Positions 33,849-46,083 of a stretch of 64,000 nt of DNA are shown piece by piece. The stretch comes from Rhea pennata. Taxonomy: Eukaryota > Chordata > Aves > Rheiformes > Rheidae. The translations under genes were made by a program, and so were the position numbers. Location of the stretch: positions 1,860,001 to 1,924,000 of the forward strand of contig NW_026907681.1 in the NCBI RefSeq assembly GCF_028389875.1, in the 5' to 3' direction. Each line of letters begins with the position of its first letter. Position 1 is the stretch's first letter. A model generated the notes under the pieces. It saw nothing but the letters and a program-made list of their open reading frames with translations. It was not told the origin of the DNA and made no database searches.

Positions 33849-33941
33849 CAGATCCAAATCTTCTTTGGGGACAGTTCCCAGCTTTGAAATGTTCCCTTGA
33901 AACTTCTTGGAGAGGAAGGATGACACTTCTCGTTCACAGCC
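33849..33941 (-). pseudogene. POLE: POLE exon 5 (unit 1)
   Basis: Reads [17 protein letters not shown] to VPKEDLDL with intact borders. It is the most 5' exon of this copy; 68 bases beyond it the match to the first copy stops (34009). Confidence 0.93.
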
Positions 33942-34009
33942 CTGCAAAGAAACTGGAGAATGAGCAACAAAGCCAGACACTTCTCCAGAGGAGAAGACAA
34001 GCTCACAAG

Positions 34010-34413
34010 AATTTATAGTTTTATTGAGCCCTATGTAACAGGAGAGTAGAAATCATTCACTCTGGTTTAAAAATGGCCTCTGAAACTGTCCAAAATCATT
34101 GTTGTGATTTTGTTTTTCTTTTTTCAGTTATGTTAATAATACATTATCAAGGGCCATGGCCCTTGATGCCACTTCCCAATGGCAGCATGGGAGCGGACTC
34201 TTGCCCTTTCTGCAGTGACCTGGGACAAGCCTGGGGCAGCGTGGGGCGCGTTGACACAGAGCAAGGGGCCCGCAGGCTTCCTGGGCCATGGCCCGGGCAC
34301 GGCCCCGCAGCAGGAGGCGCAGCTGCCCTGGGGTGCTGGGCACAGGGGCTGCAGCAGGGCCGGCAGCCCCGGGGCCTTGTGCCACGCCGACGCTGGCGTG
34401 GTTAGGTTTAGAT
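34010..34413. other. Chimeric junction between repeat units
   Basis: POLE intron 4 ends at 34009. Then 34012-34144 copies spacer DNA found at 5094-5226 (and 35561-35693); 34153-34396 copies the GC-rich DNA at 37287-37530; 34397-34413 is a 17-base filler found nowhere else that I can see; and unit 2 starts at 34414. A perfect 22-bp palindrome (34146-34167) sits on the join of the first two pieces. Confidence 0.9.
34146..34167. repeat. Perfect 22-bp palindrome at the junction
   Basis: The half-site ATCAAGGGCCA is followed by its exact complement in reverse, with no spacer. The right half continues into the copied GC-rich piece; the left half is not part of either source. Confidence 0.95.
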
Positions 34414-34418
34414 ACCCT

Positions 34419-35809
34419 AAAAAAAATCTCTCAGACGTCGGAAAACTGCACTGTGGAGGTCGTGCACAGGAAGCGCTTTCTGCACGGCTGTACGAACCGT
34501 GTGTTTGGGGTTTTAAGCATATGCAGTGTGGAAATCGGGAGGCTCCTGGGAAGTTTCTTTCTGGGCCCCAGCCAGCTGCGAGCCGGCACTGCCAGCTTGA
34601 GCAGCCCGGATTGCGTTGTCCTTCCGTGGTGCTCGGGCGGTGTTGGGAGCACGTAGGAAGCACCGCTGCCTTTTGCCCAGGCTGTGCTCTGTCAGCGGCC
34701 CCTTGGGCACAGCCCCCGCTACTAAAGCAAGCCTCTTCTGTGTTGGCCGTTGCTAAGGCTTTTGTAAATAAACTAGGAGGAGCACACTGTGTTTTTGAAT
34801 TTCCTTGTTTGTATTCAGTTGAACTTCTTGAACTGGATCCTTTCTAATGACCCAATACTAGTATTATTTTAATAAGAGTGTAAATTACCAAAGTTGTTGT
34901 TTTTTTCCAGATATGAATGTCATCATTATAAGATAGATGGGATGTACAGGGTTTGTGCTTCCTCATCATAATTAAATAAGCAAATATTAAAGAAAAATGT
35001 GGGGAGAAAACAGGTGGTTAACATAAATCTGATTTTAACCAAAACTGTGACCATTGAGTTGCTGAGGACTTCTCAGTGGGGGATGTTTTGGAAGGAAGGG
35101 CACTTTCTTTCTCTCTCCCCAAACTGTACTGCCAGCCATCTGTTGATAATTATTGTCCAGTCTCTGCTGAGAACTTGTGATAGTTAATATTTCCTCACCG
35201 CTTGAACAAATAAGCGATAATCACTGCAAGGTACTTGACCACAGGAGTAGAAAGATGAATAGCGTGGAAGAGTCAGTGTATACCTTGGTTTGTGAAAACA
35301 GCTCAGTTTTCTATTAGTGATTATGACAAATTCAAATTCTTGAGGACTTGGAGAATGAGTACATTGAGTTACATAGTATCTCTGGAAAAAGTAAGTTAAA
35401 AGATCAAAATTATCAAAAATCTTAAAAATTCTCCATTCCTGTTTGTTTTGTATTATTTTTAATTTACATTATCCTTTCTCAGAGGAAATATTGAATGTTT
35501 ATAGCTAAGCTGGGGATAGCTCACTTCATGGCAATGTTTATTCTCTTAACCTGTCAAATCTTTATAGTTTTATTGAGCCCTATGTAACAGGAGAGTAGAA
35601 ATCATTCACTCTGGTTTAAAAATGGCCTCTGAAACTGTCCAAAATCATTGTTGTGATTTTGTTTTTCTTTTTTCAGTTATGTTAATAATACATACTAATA
35701 GGCTATGCCTTTAGTTCAAAGACCTGTAGGTTTACAAATAACAGCTCTTTCAACTTTGTAATACTCTTGATATGATAGCTTCTAAGTTTGTCTAAGAGTG
35801 GTCTGGGAA

Positions 35810-35843
<34 letters not shown>

Positions 35844-36190
35844 AGGCTTCACAGTTGGACTTTTTCTATCTCTACAGTGACAATCTCTGTGTTTTTTCCT
35901 AACACGTAAAACTCAAGATTTTAAAAACTTATTTCTGGACCCACAGAAAACTTCAGATCTTAGCTCTTTGAAAACTCACTCCCTTTCAAAATGCCACAGA
36001 GTACGTTTTGCTGATAGCAAGAAAAATGTGTGTTGCTATTGAAATGGCTTTGGGTAATTTGATCAAAATGTCATCAGGCCTGATCCATTTGAGTGTATAC
36101 TTTATGCTTATTTTTTGGTTATTAACTTTCCTTTTCTTCATAGGTTTCAGTAGGTACAAGTCCTTGATGGCTTGCAGCACCTTTTCCAGA
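34419..36190. other. AT-rich spacer of unit 2
   Basis: Counterpart of 3952-5750; no gene seen. Poly-T at 35811-35842. Confidence 0.6.
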
Positions 36191-36822
36191 GGAAATGAAC
36201 TGGGCAGCGCTGATGTGCCCCGGTGGGCATGAGAAGCGTCTCAGGGCTCCTGGGACCTCAGAGGCCTGCCCTGAGGTGAGGTGGGCCTTGGGAAGAGGAA
36301 TGGAGAGGATGGCGGGTTACAGAGATGTGTGGAGCTGCCAGCAGAGACCCCAGGACAGACAGTGCGGAGCTGCACGTGGACGTGATGTTGGTGCCTGTAG
36401 CTCTCCTCTGCCGCTACCAGTTTGTGGCAGGGATCCCCCTGCCTGCCTTGGCTTGGGCACTGTTTGGGGGCTGCTGAGTGAGGGATCACGGGAGGGGAGA
36501 TGTGTGGAGACTGAGCGGAGCTTGCTGGCGGATGCAGAGACGTGGGGAATCCTAGTGAGCACAGCTGCCCCTGGCTCAGTTCCCATGCAAGGAAATGGAG
36601 AAGAGGGTTGACTGTCTACTCCGGAGGACACACCAAGGAAAGCCATGCTAGAGTAGGGCCACCGCAGGCATGCTTAACGGCTGCTTACCCCAGGCAGCTT
36701 GCAAGGGCTGGCACCCGTGCAGAGATGGGGAAGCACATGGGGTGCCCCGTCCCCTCTGCAGCCACAGCGTAGGACTACCAGGTGCATGTCCTGTTCTCAC
36801 CATGTCCCCCATGACCCTGCAG

Positions 36823-36898
36823 GGGCTAACAGTTTGCAGTGCTGTATGCAGCTGCGACCATGACTGCACCCCTGGCGACATGGACATGTTGGGCCACA
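36823..36898 (+). pseudogene. P2RX2: P2RX2-like exon 4 (unit 2, block A)
   Basis: Reads GLTVCSAVCSCDHDC and TPGDMDMLGH; donor lost as in the other copies. Confidence 0.65.
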
Positions 36899-37002
36899 GA
36901 GAGCTGGGCATGTGCACAGATCACAAGTGATCTGTGCAGCACTGCGCACTGGGCAGGATCCCATTTGCCAGGAAGTTCAGCGTTGTGTGTTTGTCCTCAC
37001 AG

Positions 37003-37096
37003 GGCAGAAGACAGGGCGCTGCGTGCCCAGTGCTGGCAGCACCGAGAAGAGCTCTGAAATGCTGGCTTGGTGTCCAGCAGAGGAAGCGAGTGTCGG
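37003..37096 (+). pseudogene. P2RX2: P2RX2-like exon 5 (unit 2, block A)
   Basis: Reads QKTGRCVPSAGSTEKSS and EMLAWCPAEEASV, with a GT donor. Confidence 0.75.
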
Positions 37097-37101
37097 GTAC
37101 G

Positions 37102-40100
37102 GGCCCCAAAGATGGGTCGTGGCACTGGGGAGGAGAGTCCTCTGCTAGGATGGAACAGGCACCAAAAGGCTGGCCCATCTTCGAGGTCCTGTCGGACACC
37201 AGGGGATGCTCTGGGCGGGACACCTCTGAGGGTGCTCTTGAGAGGTTTGGCCCCTTCAGCAACAGGCCATGGCCTAGGGAGGCGGTGCCATGGCCCTTGA
37301 TGCCACTTCCCAATGGCAGCATGGGAGCGGACTCTTGCCCTTTCTGCAGTGACCTGGGACAAGCCTGGGGCAGCGTGGGGCGCGTTGACACAGAGCAAGG
37401 GGCCCGCAGGCTTCCTGGGCCATGGCCCGGGCACGGCCCCGCAGCAGGAGGCGCAGCTGCCCTGGGGTGCTGGGCACAGGGGCTGCAGCAGGGCCAGCAG
37501 CCCCGGGACCTTGTGCCACGCCGACGCCGGGCCGGCAGACGGCTGGCAGGGAGGCTGCAGCGCGGCCCCGGGGCCCCCATGTCGCAGCACTGTGACCCGG
37601 CAGCGCAGTCACAGTGCTCGCGGCACGAGCAGGGCTATAAGGCGCCTGCGCCCCTGCCGCTCTGCCAGGCTCCGCAGCCGGCTCGCAGCTGGCTGCCGCC
37701 CAGGGCCGAGGCTCTCTGCAGGCTGTCCTTGGGCGCAGACGCACCCACCGCCACGAGGGCAGCAGGGCTCTCAACAGCCACCCAGCGCGACGTTGTCGCA
37801 GGACATGCGGGGGCACGGCTGCCTGCACCTCAGGCCGCCAAACGATGGACGAGCTCAGCAGCTGCACCTCCCTTTCGTATGGAGACCTCTTTGTGGCCTT
37901 CCTCTGACCTCGCTGCCAGCTCTTGCTTTGCACCTTCTCTGCCCTGCTTTGGTGCTCAGAGCACTCCCTGCTGTGGCCGTGCCCCGTGCCTCGCAGGCTT
38001 GGAAAGTGCCTGTGTCTGCTGCTTCACTCCCTAACACTGCCTAACGCTGCCTCCTGTGCCGGCTGCCTCTTCCCCAACACAAATAGGCACGACCAACCCC
38101 TTCCTCCTGCAGCCCTTGACCCCTTCCAGCACCGGCTCTAAGACTGGCTCTTTGGCTTGCCTCAGCCTCAGAAAGACTGTGGATCCTCTTCGTCTTCTGC
38201 CTGGCACTCCTCCAAAGACACACAGCGCAATACCAAGTGACAGCAAAGTTTTCACAGTGTTTTCACTCTCAGGAGAGCAGAGGGAGGTCAGCATCTGCCA
38301 GCTCCAGGTCTCTTCTAAGCTGCCTCAGCTGAGCTGATGCAAAGGGGCCAAGGCAAGCAGGCTTTCTGCTTTTATTGCTGTACTCGTGTGGCGCTGCTGG
38401 GCACAGCTGGCCTGTGCATGCCTCCTGTGGGAAATGGAAGTGACCCCTGCCACCACTGTCAGCAGCCATTCTTGTGCGAGCGCAGACTGTGCCCAGGCAT
38501 TTGCTCATGGGCAGGCAGCGCGCTGAAGCTCACAGCTGATTCAGCCCTTGTGCACCATCCGATCGTGGAAGGTTTTCTGTTGGAAGAGCTCGCTGGAGGC
38601 CCTCCGATCCAATCTGTGCTCTGAGCAGGCTCGGATTCAAAGCCGGATGTAACTTTGGTCTTTCAGAGACCGGAGCAAGCCCTTGGGAGCGGGAGAAGAC
38701 CCCTCACACGCCCCTCAAGCTCCGCAAGGGCTCCAGGCCTTTTCAGCTGGAGATCAGTGGAGAAAGTTAACTCGATGGCCCACAAAGAGCAAGGGCATCC
38801 ATTCTCGGAGCCGGAGACCCTTCCAAAGATCCCCATGCCTGTCTGCTTTGGCGCCACATGCAGCACCCAGGAAATGCAGGCCATGCGATGCGAAGATGCT
38901 CCAAGTGCTCATCATCAGTGTCATAGGTCTCGGGCAACACTCTGGAGCACCCGGCCAGCTGGTCTCCTGCAGGGCCCAGGAAAGAGTTTTTTCCCCCAGG
39001 CTCTATCAGGTCTGGCTTTTGCTTTTTTTTTCTTCCTTTCTTTTTTTCTTCCTTTTTTTTTTTTTTTTTTCTTTTCTTTTTTTTTTTCCTTAAATTTTGC
39101 CATGCTCTGGAGCCCCTAAAGTGGCTTCAGTTTGAGAGAGAGAGGAAAGGAGCTGGGCAGCGCTGGTGTGCCCCGGTGGGCGTGAGAAGCGTCCCAGGGC
39201 TGGCCGGGACGCAGGCCTTGCTCACATGCGCAGGGAACAGCCGATCGCCAGCATTGGGGTCAGGAAGGAATTTTCCCCCAGCACAGATTGGCAGCAGTGC
39301 CTGGGGGTTTTTCGCCTTCCTCTGCAGCACTGAGCACGGCCCACTCCCAGGGCTCCTCGGAGCCCTTTCAGGCCACTGATTGCCTGCTCTTGCAGCACCA
39401 AGACACCAGCTGTGCCCTGCAGCTCTCTCGCTCTCTGCCCTGGGGCAAGCTCAGGCACTTCCATGCATTCCATATGCTTGGGCTGTTCTGCCTTGTGCAA
39501 AACAATGTGCGTTTGCAAAGGCTCCGGGCTTGATGCTGCATCAGGAAGCAGCTGCCGCTTGTCAGCTCTCTCTGCATGTAATAAAAGTGCAATGCTTGTA
39601 ACCTCTGCTGGCTCTGCTGTGTGTGTCGTGCGAGTCGTGGCTGTGGCCTGAGAGCTTTGTCGTGCAGCTGTGCTGCCAGGAAGCGCAGGTACCCTGCTGC
39701 CTGCAGGGTCTGTTGTGGGGCTTGCAGGGTTACTCTGCACCGCAGGGAGTTTAGCCCAACTCCGCCCCGGTTGCATAACCGGGCTATGACACTGCGCGCG
39801 TGTGCAGATTTATTTCGGGGGCCACATTGACTTTGGGGTTCGCTATTTCATTACTCTTCAACCTCAGACCTTCTGGTTGACTGTTTCTCACGGTTATTCT
39901 GTGGCTGGAAGCCACCAAATCTCTATGTAACCAACCGCTGCTCTTTCTCACAGATTTCCAGTTACTTATTCATATTCTGCTTAACACAGCGGTAGTGTTC
40001 TAGACACCCAAAAGTTACAGCAGGGACCGTTCCCACGAAGTATCCCGTAGTACAGATGCAGCACTCTGGGTCCCAGAGGCGAGGAGATCACTGATAGCGC

Positions 40101-41307
40101 CTTTTCCTGTCATCCTTCAGAAGGGCTACCAGGAATGGGAGACAAGCCCACAGAGCTCTGTCCTCACTAAAGTCAAGGGCGTGACACAGTCACCAAGCAA
40201 GGTGTGCGATGTCGGGGTGTACATAGCCCACAACCACCCCACTGCCTCCGCTCTCCCCAAACCCACACAGCCGAGATGAGGCTCCGACCCGCCTTTCTCC
40301 CTTCTCTGCTCTTGTCTTGCTTGCTTTGGGTGGCCTCTTGGAGCAGTAGATGAGCAGCAGACTTTCTGCAAGGGCTTCCCAACTGCTCCTTCATCCAGAT
40401 GGACCCAGCAAAGGAAGCTGTCCTGTGTGGTGGTCCCCGCTGCCTGCATGGGGACTCCCGTGTTCCCTCCTCCAGGCCCAGCACTGTCCTTGGCTCCCGA
40501 TGAGGCCACCATAGCTGCGTCCCAGACACATTGGGACTGCATGTTAGGTCACCTTTGCAGTGCTGTGCGGCAGGCTCAGCAGAGCTTGGCACGTAGCACC
40601 GGGCAGGGCCCTGTGGCCTTAGCCAGGCAGGTGCGCCATGCTCTGCCTGCCTTGACAAGCAGCGTCAGGCCTCTGTGGTTTTGGATGTTCAGGGCGGGAG
40701 AGGGCACTCTCAGATCAGGTCAGGGGAGGCTCTGACATTCACCTCCTTGTTTGCCAGGGCTATTATTGCCAGCTGCAGCTTTTTGTAGCAGAGGGCAGAT
40801 CAGCTTTGTATTGCCCCAAAGCTTGCGGGAAACAGATTGAACCTTGCCAGACTCTGCAAGTAAGAAGCGGGAAGAAGAACGTGCCTTTGATGCTGGGCTC
40901 CATGGCGGAGGAGAGGCACTCTCTCAGCTTTTCGTCTTTCGAGGCAACCGCATGACTTTGGTGGGGCACTTTCAGATGTGGCAGCTGCCCCAGGCCTGTT
41001 GCGTGGCCAGAGTGGAGATGGCCTGGTGCACTGGGGCAGGATCTTAGCTTTTTCAAGGGGTGCCATGAGAGAGAGGATGAGTTTGCAGTGGTTTTGGCCA
41101 AGTGCTTTTGAAATTACCAAGCTGGTCTGTGGAAGAGCTTGGGCTGGCCTCGAGCATTGCCAGTGTGGACATGGCTTGCAGCCACCACCCAGCATCACCT
41201 GGCCAGTGTGTCAGACCTGCTTGATGGCCTCTCTTGGACAGAGAGTCTCGCAGCCTTCCACTATCCCCAGAAATCTTCTCACAGAGATGTTGAGCCAGAT
41301 GAATCCC
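37102..41307. other. GC-rich and mixed DNA of unit 2, no gene recognised
   Basis: Counterpart of 6660-10865. Identity to unit 1 becomes nearly complete from about 38.79 kb. The polypyrimidine tract is at 39017-39090. Confidence 0.5.
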
Positions 41308-41787
41308 CTCTCGGTGGCAACAGTGAGGCCACATCTGGAATGCAGTGCCCTGTGCAGGGACCATGAGAGCTGCCAGTAAGCTGGAGCAAGTGCAGCAGAG
41401 CCCGTGAAGATGGTCAGGGCTGGAGAACACAACCTAGGAGGAAAGGCTGAAGGAGCTGCGTTTGTTCTGTCTCGGGAAAGGATAATGAAGGGGGATCTAA
41501 GACAGTGATCCAGCACCCGGAGGAGGCTATGGAGGCAGACTCTTCTTAGAGGTGCTCAGTGAAGGCACGAGAGGCAGCTGGCCTGAGGTGCCCCTGGGGC
41601 AATTAGGACTGGTAGAAAGGAAACTATTCTTGTGCCTGAGAGCGGTGCAGCCCTGGGAGAAGCTGCAGTGAGGCGGGAGCCCTGTGTCCTTGGAGAGGTT
41701 CAAAACATAGCTGGACAAGGTCCTGAGCAGCCTGCTTTATGTGGAGTTAGCCCTGCCTAGAGCAGAGGGGTAGACTAGAGGCCTGCA
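41308..41787 (+). mobile_element. CR1 LINE 3' fragment, sense (unit 2)
   Basis: Same element as at 10866-11345. Confidence 0.75.
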
Positions 41788-43010
41788 AACCTTCTGCCCA
41801 CCTCAGGCTTTCAGCAGTCTGTGATTAAAAGCAGCAAGAACCCGTGGAGAAATGACTTTGAAGGCAGAATGCTTCTTGCTGTTGCACTGAAGCAGATCGG
41901 AGCTTTCAGGAGGCAGGTGATTTGGGGATAGTGGTGACCCTGGTGTGAGGACTCAGCGCTGGAGTGGCTGCCACTGCCATTCTCGACAGGATTTGGTCGT
42001 TTCCAAAGAGCAAAGGTTGGCTCAAGCCTGTTGGGTACGTGGGACAGCAGCTCTGCCCTGTGTGCTGCCTGCAGAACCAGCTCCAGATTCAGCAAAGTGC
42101 TGCCAGGGGGTGCTTTCCACAGCAGTGCAAAGTCACGGCTTGCATGTCCCTGTGTGAATAGGCATGTGTACGTGGTGGTACGAGCACAGGTGTGAACCTG
42201 TGTGCACTGTCCCAGTGTGTGTGTGCCCCCTGTGTGCGTGCGTGTGCAAATGCATGTGTGCACAGCTGCACGTGACTCTCCATGAGAATGCATTTGGTCT
42301 CATCTCCATGTGCGTACGCTTGCGTGTCCCTGTGTCAAAGCATAGCTCTGCCTTCCTACAAATAGCGTCATCTCTGCTGGTTCCTTCGTAGGGCGGGAGC
42401 AGCTTCCGCATCCTTGCGTGGGTGGAGGTCAGCCCAGCCCAGACGATAGAGCCCTGCCCTGAGGTGAGGTGGGCCTTGGGAAGAGGAATGGAGAGGATGG
42501 CGGGTTACAGAGATGTGTGGAGCTGCCAGCAGAGACCCCAGGACAGTCAGTGCGGAGCTGCACGTGGACGTGATGTTGGTGCCTGTAGCTCTCCTCTGCC
42601 GCTACCAGTTTGTGGCAGGGATCGCGCTGCCTGCCTTGGCTTGGGCACTGTTTGCGGGCTGCTGAGTGAGGGATCACGGGAGGGGAGATGTGTGGAGACT
42701 GAGCGGAGCTTGCTGGCGGATGCAGAGATGTGGGGAATCCTAGTGAGCACAGCTGCCCCTGGCTCAGTTCCCATGCCAGGAAATGGAGAAGAGGGTTGAC
42801 TGTCTACTCCGGAGGACACACCAAGGAAAGCCATGCTAGAGTAGGGCCACCGCAGGCACGCTTAACGGCTGCTTACCCCAGGCAGCTTGCAAGGGCTGGC
42901 ACCTATGCAGAGATGGGGAAGCACATGGGGTGCCCCGTCCCCTCTGCAGCCACAGCATAGGACTACCAGGTGCATGTCCTGTTCTCATCATGTCCCCCAT
43001 GACCCTGCAG

Positions 43011-43086
43011 GGGCTAGCAGTTTGCAGTGCTGTATGCAGCTGCAACCATGACTGCACCCCTGGCGACATGGACATGTTGGGCCACA
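43011..43086 (+). pseudogene. P2RX2: P2RX2-like exon 4 (unit 2, block B)
   Basis: Same as 12569-12644. Confidence 0.65.
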
Positions 43087-43187
43087 GAGAGCTGGGCATG
43101 TGCAGGGACAAGTGATCTGTGCAGCACTGCGCACTGGGCAGGATCCCATTTGCCAGGAAGTTCAGCGTTGTGTGTTTGTCCTCACAG

Positions 43188-43281
43188 GGCAGAAGACAGG
43201 GCGCTGCGTGCCCAGTGCTGACGGCACCGAGAAGAGCTCTGAAATGCTGGCTTGGTGTCCAGCAGAGGAAGCGAGTGTCGG
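43188..43281 (+). pseudogene. P2RX2: P2RX2-like exon 5 (unit 2, block B)
   Basis: Same as 12746-12839, again with GC at the donor. Confidence 0.75.
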
Positions 43282-43526
43282 GCACGGGCACCAAAGATGG
43301 GTCAGGTGCCTTCCTGAAAGTGCAATGGTGGATAGCACAGCCATTTCCCGTAACAATTAGGTACCAGAGGAATGAGTATTCACTGACAGCAGGAAGATGT
43401 GGTTGAAATACGTGGACAAGCCTGAAGGATGGAGAGGCAGGAGTGGAGCTGTGCAGGAGCAGTGCCATTTGGCAGCTGGAGGAGATGCCGACTTTTCACA
43501 GGGGATCCCTGTTCCTAAGTTGCTCC

Positions 43527-44107
43527 CAGAATGACGGAGGTTGGAAGCACCTCTGGAGATTGCCTTGTTCAACAGCTGCTTAAAGTGGGGTCACCTACAA
43601 CAGGTTGCTCTAGGCCAAGCCAACTCGGGTTTTTGGTATCTCCGAGGATAGAGACTCTCTAACCTCTCTGGGCAACCTGGTGCAGTGTTTGATCACCCTC
43701 ACTGTAAAAAAAATGTTTGTTCTTAAGTTCAGACACAATTACTGTATTTCAGTTTATGCCCATTGCCTCTCATATGATCACGGGGCACCACTGAGAAGAG
43801 CCTGGCTCCATCTTCTTTACTCTTACCCATCAGGTATTTGTACACATTGATAAGATGCCCATGAGCCTTCTCTTCTCCAGACTTAACAGTCCCATTTCTC
43901 TCAGCCTCTCCTTGCATGAGAGATGCTTCTAGTCCCTTCATCATTATTGCTGGACTTGCTCCAGTAGGTCCATGTCTTTCTTGTACTGGTGAGACCACAC
44001 CCACACACAGCACTCCACTGCTGAGGAGAGGGCAGTAATCACCTCCCTCAACCTGCTGGGACAGGACGTTTTTTTGGTGCTCAGCTGCTGTCTCTGTGAT
44101 ACGGCGT
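43527..44107 (-). mobile_element. CR1 LINE 3' fragment, antisense (unit 2)
   Basis: Same element as at 13085-13665, in the same intron position. Confidence 0.92.
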
Positions 44108-44238
44108 TCTCAACCCTTACTCCATCCATCTATCCTTCACTCTTGCTTGCCCCTGCCTCCACTGAGGAAGGTGGTGATGATGAGGATGGTAATTATTGAG
44201 AAAGAAGGAGCAGGAATGCTCACACTGGTGGGTAGATA

Positions 44239-44318
44239 TGGGGCATGTGGCCTTGCAAAGGGAGCGGTTGAAGTCTTTGGGAACAAGAATCCCTTTGAAA
44301 ATGCCAGCATCTCGCCAG
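44239..44318 (+). pseudogene. P2RX2: Possible P2RX2-like exon 6 (unit 2)
   Basis: Same as 13797-13876, with the in-frame TGA. Confidence 0.35.
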
Positions 44319-44608
44319 GTAACTACCCCAGGGTTCTTCCTCTTCCTGCTCTCCACCCTCCTGCTGTGCAGGCCATCCCCTAGTCAGTCATGTGCATTTC
44401 TGAGTGCCTGCATACATCCACGTCTGGTATGTAGTTCTCCTAGGAAATCCCTTCACCATTCATCAGCTGGGACCGTCAGTGATGGCATGGATACCAATGA
44501 GCAGAGCTGGGGTTTAATGTTTCGTTTGGGTGCTTCACGATATTAGGAAGAAAATTGAGGCGTATTGGTGTGCTGCTCTATGCCATGGCTCTGGCTTTGT
44601 CTCCCCAG

Positions 44609-44747
44609 GGGCAACATTCAAGCTGCTGAGAGCAGTTACTTGAAAAGCTGCACCTTCAACACCACCTCTGCCCTTTACTGCCCTATCTTCCAGCGGAGCT
44701 TCATCGTGGAGCAGGCGGGAGAGAACTTAAGGGAGCTGGCAGAGAAG
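44609..44747 (+). pseudogene. P2RX2: P2RX2-like exon 7 (unit 2)
   Basis: Same as 14167-14305; reads YLKSCTFN, LYCPIFQRSFIVEQAGE; open. Confidence 0.85.
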
Positions 44748-44833
44748 GTGTCATGTCCTGGGAGGATGGTCCTCCCAGAGGGCCCAAGGTCTTGCTGGCT
44801 GGGCACAGGGCGTTCCCTCAGCACCTGCTCTAG

Positions 44834-44873
44834 TGCTTGGCTCCACGGGATCATCACTCACTGGCACTGTTGA
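44834..44873 (+). pseudogene. P2RX2: P2RX2-like exon 8 start (unit 2)
   Basis: Same as 14392-14431; HGIITHWHC then TGA. Confidence 0.45.
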
Positions 44874-46083
44874 GACTCAGAGGCAGCTGGAGGCAGGTCC
44901 CTGGCCCTGCTGCCCTGCCAGTATGCTGCGGGGGCTAGCTGGGATGGGCTGAGGGCAGTGGCAGCTTAGCCAGCCTCAACAGCTCGGAGCACAGCACATC
45001 CACTGCAGCCCCTGAGCAGTCCTTTCTGCCCACCTTGCGCATGCAGAGCCCTGCAAGGCTCCCAGGCCCAGGGTCTCTCTTACGAGGCCCCTGTGCAGAG
45101 GCTGGAGAGCAGGAGGCCAGCTGGCAGCAAAGCATAGACTGCAGGTGTGCCTGTATCACTGCCAGGACTGGCAGGTTTGCTCGCCCAGTGGTTGGGACAC
45201 ATTCACACACTTTGGGAAATACCATGACATTGCCAGGGGAGGGCAGTGCACCCAGCATTTTGTCTCCAGCCCCATCCGGCCCTGCTGCCTCTGCTGCCCT
45301 TTTGGGAGTAGATAATTCCCATCCAGGGAAGGAACTCAGCACTGTTCCATCCTCCCTCCAGGTTCTGCATCCCCTGCTCAGCCCCAGCACCCTCCAGACC
45401 CTAGAGGCCCCCCACTCTGCATCTGGGAATGCTCCCTGATACCTAGCCATGCTCCCAACTCAGCTGGAAAGCCCACTGCTGGGGCAGAGCTCCCCTGGGT
45501 AAGCAGCCTTGCAAGCAGTGCTGCTGGCTTCCCTGGCAGGGCCGTGTGCCCCAGTATGGTGGCATTCCCAACCTTTCCCAGCAGGTGATGAGGATGAAAG
45601 CTGTGCTAACGCCTGAGTGGGGGGAAATGCCGTGCCATGCTTGCTGGCTTATCATGCCCATGGCCAAGCTGTGTGCACAGTAGTGCTGTTCCCTGGGGTC
45701 AGCATGTCATGTAAATGAGTGCTCACATGCCCCATTCCCGTAGTGGTCCCTGGTCCTCCACACAGTAGAGACAGTGTACTTAGAGTCTCTTGAAGCACCT
45801 CCCACTGAATAACCAGCTCCACAACTGAGAGCTGGGGTTTGGGGGTTTTATCTAGCCTCACTGCTTGCATTGCGCTATGTAAGCTCACCCCAGGCAAGCC
45901 AGAGCCCGCAGGCAACATCCATTTTTACCCTTCAACTTTGGAGCACTAGCTGTGTGCAGAGAGCTATGCTTAGAGGCTGCTTGAACTGCTGGACCAATGC
46001 CTTCCATGCAATGTTTTCCTCCTCCCAGGTACCTGCGCTGACAAGGTCTCAGTGGGGACCTTCCTCATGCCCTCAGCTCATAC
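44874..46083. other. Spacer between the P2RX2-like and POLE pseudogenes (unit 2)
   Basis: Counterpart of 14432-15641; no exon seen. Confidence 0.55.

Larger units (their letters stand above)
36264..37097. repeat. Internal repeat block A of unit 2
   Basis: Counterpart of 5820-6655, but at 36357-36480 it matches block B (12113-12225) better than block A of unit 1, while its 3' end matches block A again. This is a mosaic. Confidence 0.85.
42452..43282. repeat. Internal repeat block B of unit 2
   Basis: Counterpart of 12010-12840. Confidence 0.9.

Noticed and set aside
34397-34413. Telomere-like word TTAGGTTTAG in the junction filler
   Set aside because: Not a true TTAGGG array and only one and a half units long, so chance is likely.
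36934-38034. Open frame of 366 codons on the plus strand
   Set aside because: It passes through P2RX2-like exon 5 in a different frame and on through GC-rich DNA. Unit 1 has a stop in the same place, and no known domain is seen.
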